Positions 62,468-64,000 of a stretch of DNA of 64,000 nucleotides are shown here, piece after piece (position 1 is the stretch's first letter; the number at the start of each line of letters is the position of its first letter). Both the position numbers and the translations under genes were made by a program. The notes under the pieces are model-generated. The model was not told the origin of the DNA. It did no database searches and worked only from the letters and a program-made list of their open reading frames with translations. The DNA comes from Candidatus Fimivivens faecavium (GTDB lineage Bacteria; Bacillota; Clostridia; Oscillospirales; Ruminococcaceae), in assembly GCA_018716105.1 (NCBI GenBank), contig DVKH01000034.1, positions 1-64,000 of the forward strand, in the 5' to 3' direction.

Positions 62468-63874
62468 TTATTGCCCCGCTTTGGGGAGGGAAAACCAGAA
62501 GCGGCTTCCCATGCCGGGCTCGCTCTCAACGCCGTAAGGAAAACCCTGCTTCATCAGCGCGCCGCGGACGATGGAGAGGCCCAAACCGCTCCCGGCGACC
62601 GGGCGCTGGTGCGTATTCCGGCTGCGGTAATACCGTTCCCAGATCAGCGCCTGCTCCTCTTTTGGGATTCCGGCGCCGCTGTCGCAGATCTCCACCCGGA
62701 ACCGCTCCCGCTCCGTTTTTACGCGCACCGTGACTTTGCGGTCTTCGCCGGTGTAGTTGATCGCGTTGGAAACGAGATTATAAAGGACCTGGGAAATGCT
62801 TCTCCGGTCGGCCTCGACCGGGAAGGGGCCTTCGCCCTCCAATAGGATCTGATAGTCGGGGCAGAGCTGGGAAAACCGCTCGACGATCGTTGTAATCTCC
62901 TCGCTCAGATCAAACCGCTCGGGAACCATCTCGCGTTCCGCCTCCTCGTCCCGCGACACCCGGATGAGGTCGCCGACCAGCGCGGTCAGGCGGTCGGCCT
63001 CAGAGATGATCACCTCGAGCTGCCCGTCGCGCTTTTCAGGATCGTTTCCGGTCACGTCGCGGATGAGTTCGGCGTAAGCCTTGATCATGGTCAGCGGGGT
63101 TTTGAGGTCGTGCGAAACATTTGCGACCAGTTCCCGGCGGAGTTCTTCCACCCGCGAGAGCCCCTCCGCCGCAAAGTTCAGCGTTCCGGCGAGCTGCTCC
63201 ATCTCCTCGATGCCGTCTCCCTCAAAGTCTGCGCGGTAGTCACCCTCGGCAAGGCGTTTTGCCCGGCTGTTGATCCGCTTGATCGGCCGCGTCAGCCTTC
63301 GCCCGACCAAACCGGAGATCAGGATCGCAACCACCACCAGGATTGCCGTCAGCATGCCGAGCTGATTTTCTAACAGATCCTGCGTCGCGCCGATCGGGGA
63401 GATGGTCCCGTTTAAAATCAGCGTGATCCGCCCGCCGTCTGCACCGGCCGCGTTTTGGGCGTAGATCAGCGCCTGATTGGGAAATTTGAAGTGCCGGTCC
63501 TCGACAATCTCGACCACTTTTTGTTCCTCTCCGGCCAGCACCGGCAGAAGGGTGTCCTCGATGGTGCGGATTGCGCTGGTGTGGATGAGGCAGGACCGGC
63601 CGAGCATATCAATCGAATACTGCTCGCGCCCATCCTCGCCGAGGATCAGGATGCACATGTGGTTGTCAAACGCCATCCGGTCGAGATAGGAAGAAAAGTC
63701 CTCGTCCCCGACATGGGAGAGGATCTGCGTCCCCGCGCGGATGATGCTCGCCTTTTTCATCTGCTGGTAATAGGTGTTGAGAAATACGATCTGGAACGCC
63801 CACAGAAGCAGGATGATCAGCGCGGTGTAAAGGAGCATGCTGTTGCGGATGCTCCGCGATATGCTTTTTTTCAA
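62468..63874 (-). CDS. Two-component sensor histidine kinase
   Basis: A 468-aa membrane kinase. TM1 (MLLYTALIILLLWAFQIVFL), an extracytoplasmic sensor domain (about 35-165), TM2 (LTAILVVVAILISGLVG), HAMP (RRLTRPIKRINSRAKRLAEG), H-box NVSHDLKTPLTMIKAYAELI (phospho-His near 257), N-box LYNLVSNAINYTGED, and G-boxes DSGAGIPKEE and AGSGLGLSIVRGALM are visible. The family is VanS/BaeS/PhoR-like. It follows the response regulator by 13 bp, and the broken ABC ATPase lies about 140 bp after its stop. Confidence 0.95.
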   Translation of the reverse strand: MKKSISRSIRNSMLLYTALIILLLWAFQIVFLNTYYQQMKKASIIRAGTQILSHVGDEDFSSYLDRMAFDNHMCILILGEDGREQYSIDMLGRSCLIHTSAIRTIEDTLLPVLAGEEQKVVEIVEDRHFKFPNQALIYAQNAAGADGGRITLILNGTISPIGATQDLLENQLGMLTAILVVVAILISGLVGRRLTRPIKRINSRAKRLAEGDYRADFEGDGIEEMEQLAGTLNFAAEGLSRVEELRRELVANVSHDLKTPLTMIKAYAELIRDVTGNDPEKRDGQLEVIISEADRLTALVGDLIRVSRDEEAEREMVPERFDLSEEITTIVERFSQLCPDYQILLEGEGPFPVEADRRSISQVLYNLVSNAINYTGEDRKVTVRVKTERERFRVEICDSGAGIPKEEQALIWERYYRSRNTHQRPVAGSGLGLSIVRGALMKQGFPYGVESEPGMGSRFWFSLPKAGQ

Positions 63875-63887
63875 CTGGAAACAGCCC

Positions 63888-64000
63888 CTACGCTTCGAAT
63901 TTATAGCCCATTGAACGGAGGGTGACGATAAATTTCCGGTATGGGCCGAGATTTGCCCTTAGCATTTTGATATGTGTATCCAGCGTCCGGTCGTCGCCGT
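63888..64000 (-). CDS. C-terminal end of an OmpR-family response regulator (cut by window edge)
   Basis: The minus-strand frame entering at the right edge reads GDDRTLDTHIKMLRANLGPY and ends LRSMGYKFEA before TAG. This is the end of the OmpR-type winged helix ('R-x-x-D-x-HI-x-x-LR-x-K...GxGYkf'), with the recognition helix and wing hairpin. The rest lies outside the window. It is the cognate regulator of the kinase that follows it. Confidence 0.9.
   Translation of the reverse strand, partial: GDDRTLDTHIKMLRANLGPYRKFIVTLRSMGYKFEA

Overview
The window is a GC-rich chromosomal segment from a Gram-positive, anaerobic-type Firmicute, most likely of the Clostridia (Oscillospiraceae/Ruminococcaceae-like). 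The evidence is the rpmG-secE-nusG-rplKA-rplJL order with an L10 leader, a single-chain glycyl-tRNA synthetase, a short-form ProS, formate-tetrahydrofolate ligase, a biotin-dependent oxaloacetate decarboxylase-type alpha subunit, ThiT under a TPP riboswitch, OmpR-type two-component systems, and strong AGGAGG-type ribosome binding sites. The assignment is inferred from gene content only; no database was searched.

Layout. 0-1.6 kb: an integrase-like remnant at the left edge and a MATE exporter. 1.9-13.0 kb: a long minus-strand operon with a cobalamin-riboswitch-like leader (B12 box near 12.82-12.84 kb) and a terminator hairpin. It encodes an unrecognised 250-aa protein, a His/Cys-rich heavy-metal P-type ATPase, a complete Opp/Dpp/Nik-type ABC importer (permeases, binding protein, two ATPases), a second lipoprotein of the sugar-binding-protein fold, and an M14-type deacylase. 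This is the most unusual unit in the window: a B12-responsive metal or metal-chelate transport and processing system. 13.4-15.1 kb: scar tissue (a truncated MazG-like gene running into a frameshifted DUF2075-like fragment), an XRE regulator and a small unknown protein. 15.1-18.7 kb: ribosomal protein/secE/nusG operon. 19.0-23.3 kb: ddl, murI, DUF1934, argS. 23.5-26.4 kb: an AT-richer accessory patch (Ntn hydrolase, small HTH protein), tRNA-Arg(ACG), then thiT. 26.6-33.0 kb: secreted amidase, DUF1638 protein, a likely structured RNA upstream of hflX, and the decarboxylase cluster (alpha subunit, Ala/Pro-repeat membrane subunit, biotin carrier), with no beta subunit nearby. 33.0-42.2 kb: membrane protein, M20 peptidase, a two-component system with a secreted target, glyS, alr, and a PrsA/SurA-type foldase. 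42.4-43.9 kb: a lower-GC pair (GNAT acetyltransferase and a GrpB-cytidine deaminase fusion). 43.9-52.0 kb: mfd, pth, prs, glmU, rodA. 52.3-52.7 kb: a cluster of consecutive perfect hairpins containing two 96-bp direct repeats, just upstream of fhs. 52.9-56.8 kb: fhs, tsaE, tsaB, rpiB, upp. 56.9-64.0 kb: flavoprotein, tandemly duplicated XRE genes with a divergent Cys-rich small gene, an aldo/keto reductase, proS, acpP, an ABC-ATPase pseudogene, a histidine kinase and the end of its response regulator, cut by the right edge.

Most of the window is ordinary core genome (translation, cell wall, one-carbon and nucleotide metabolism, DNA repair). Accessory or recently rearranged material sits at about 0-2, 12-15, 23.5-25.6, 42.4-43.9, 52.3-52.7, 57.5-58.4 and 61.8-62.3 kb.
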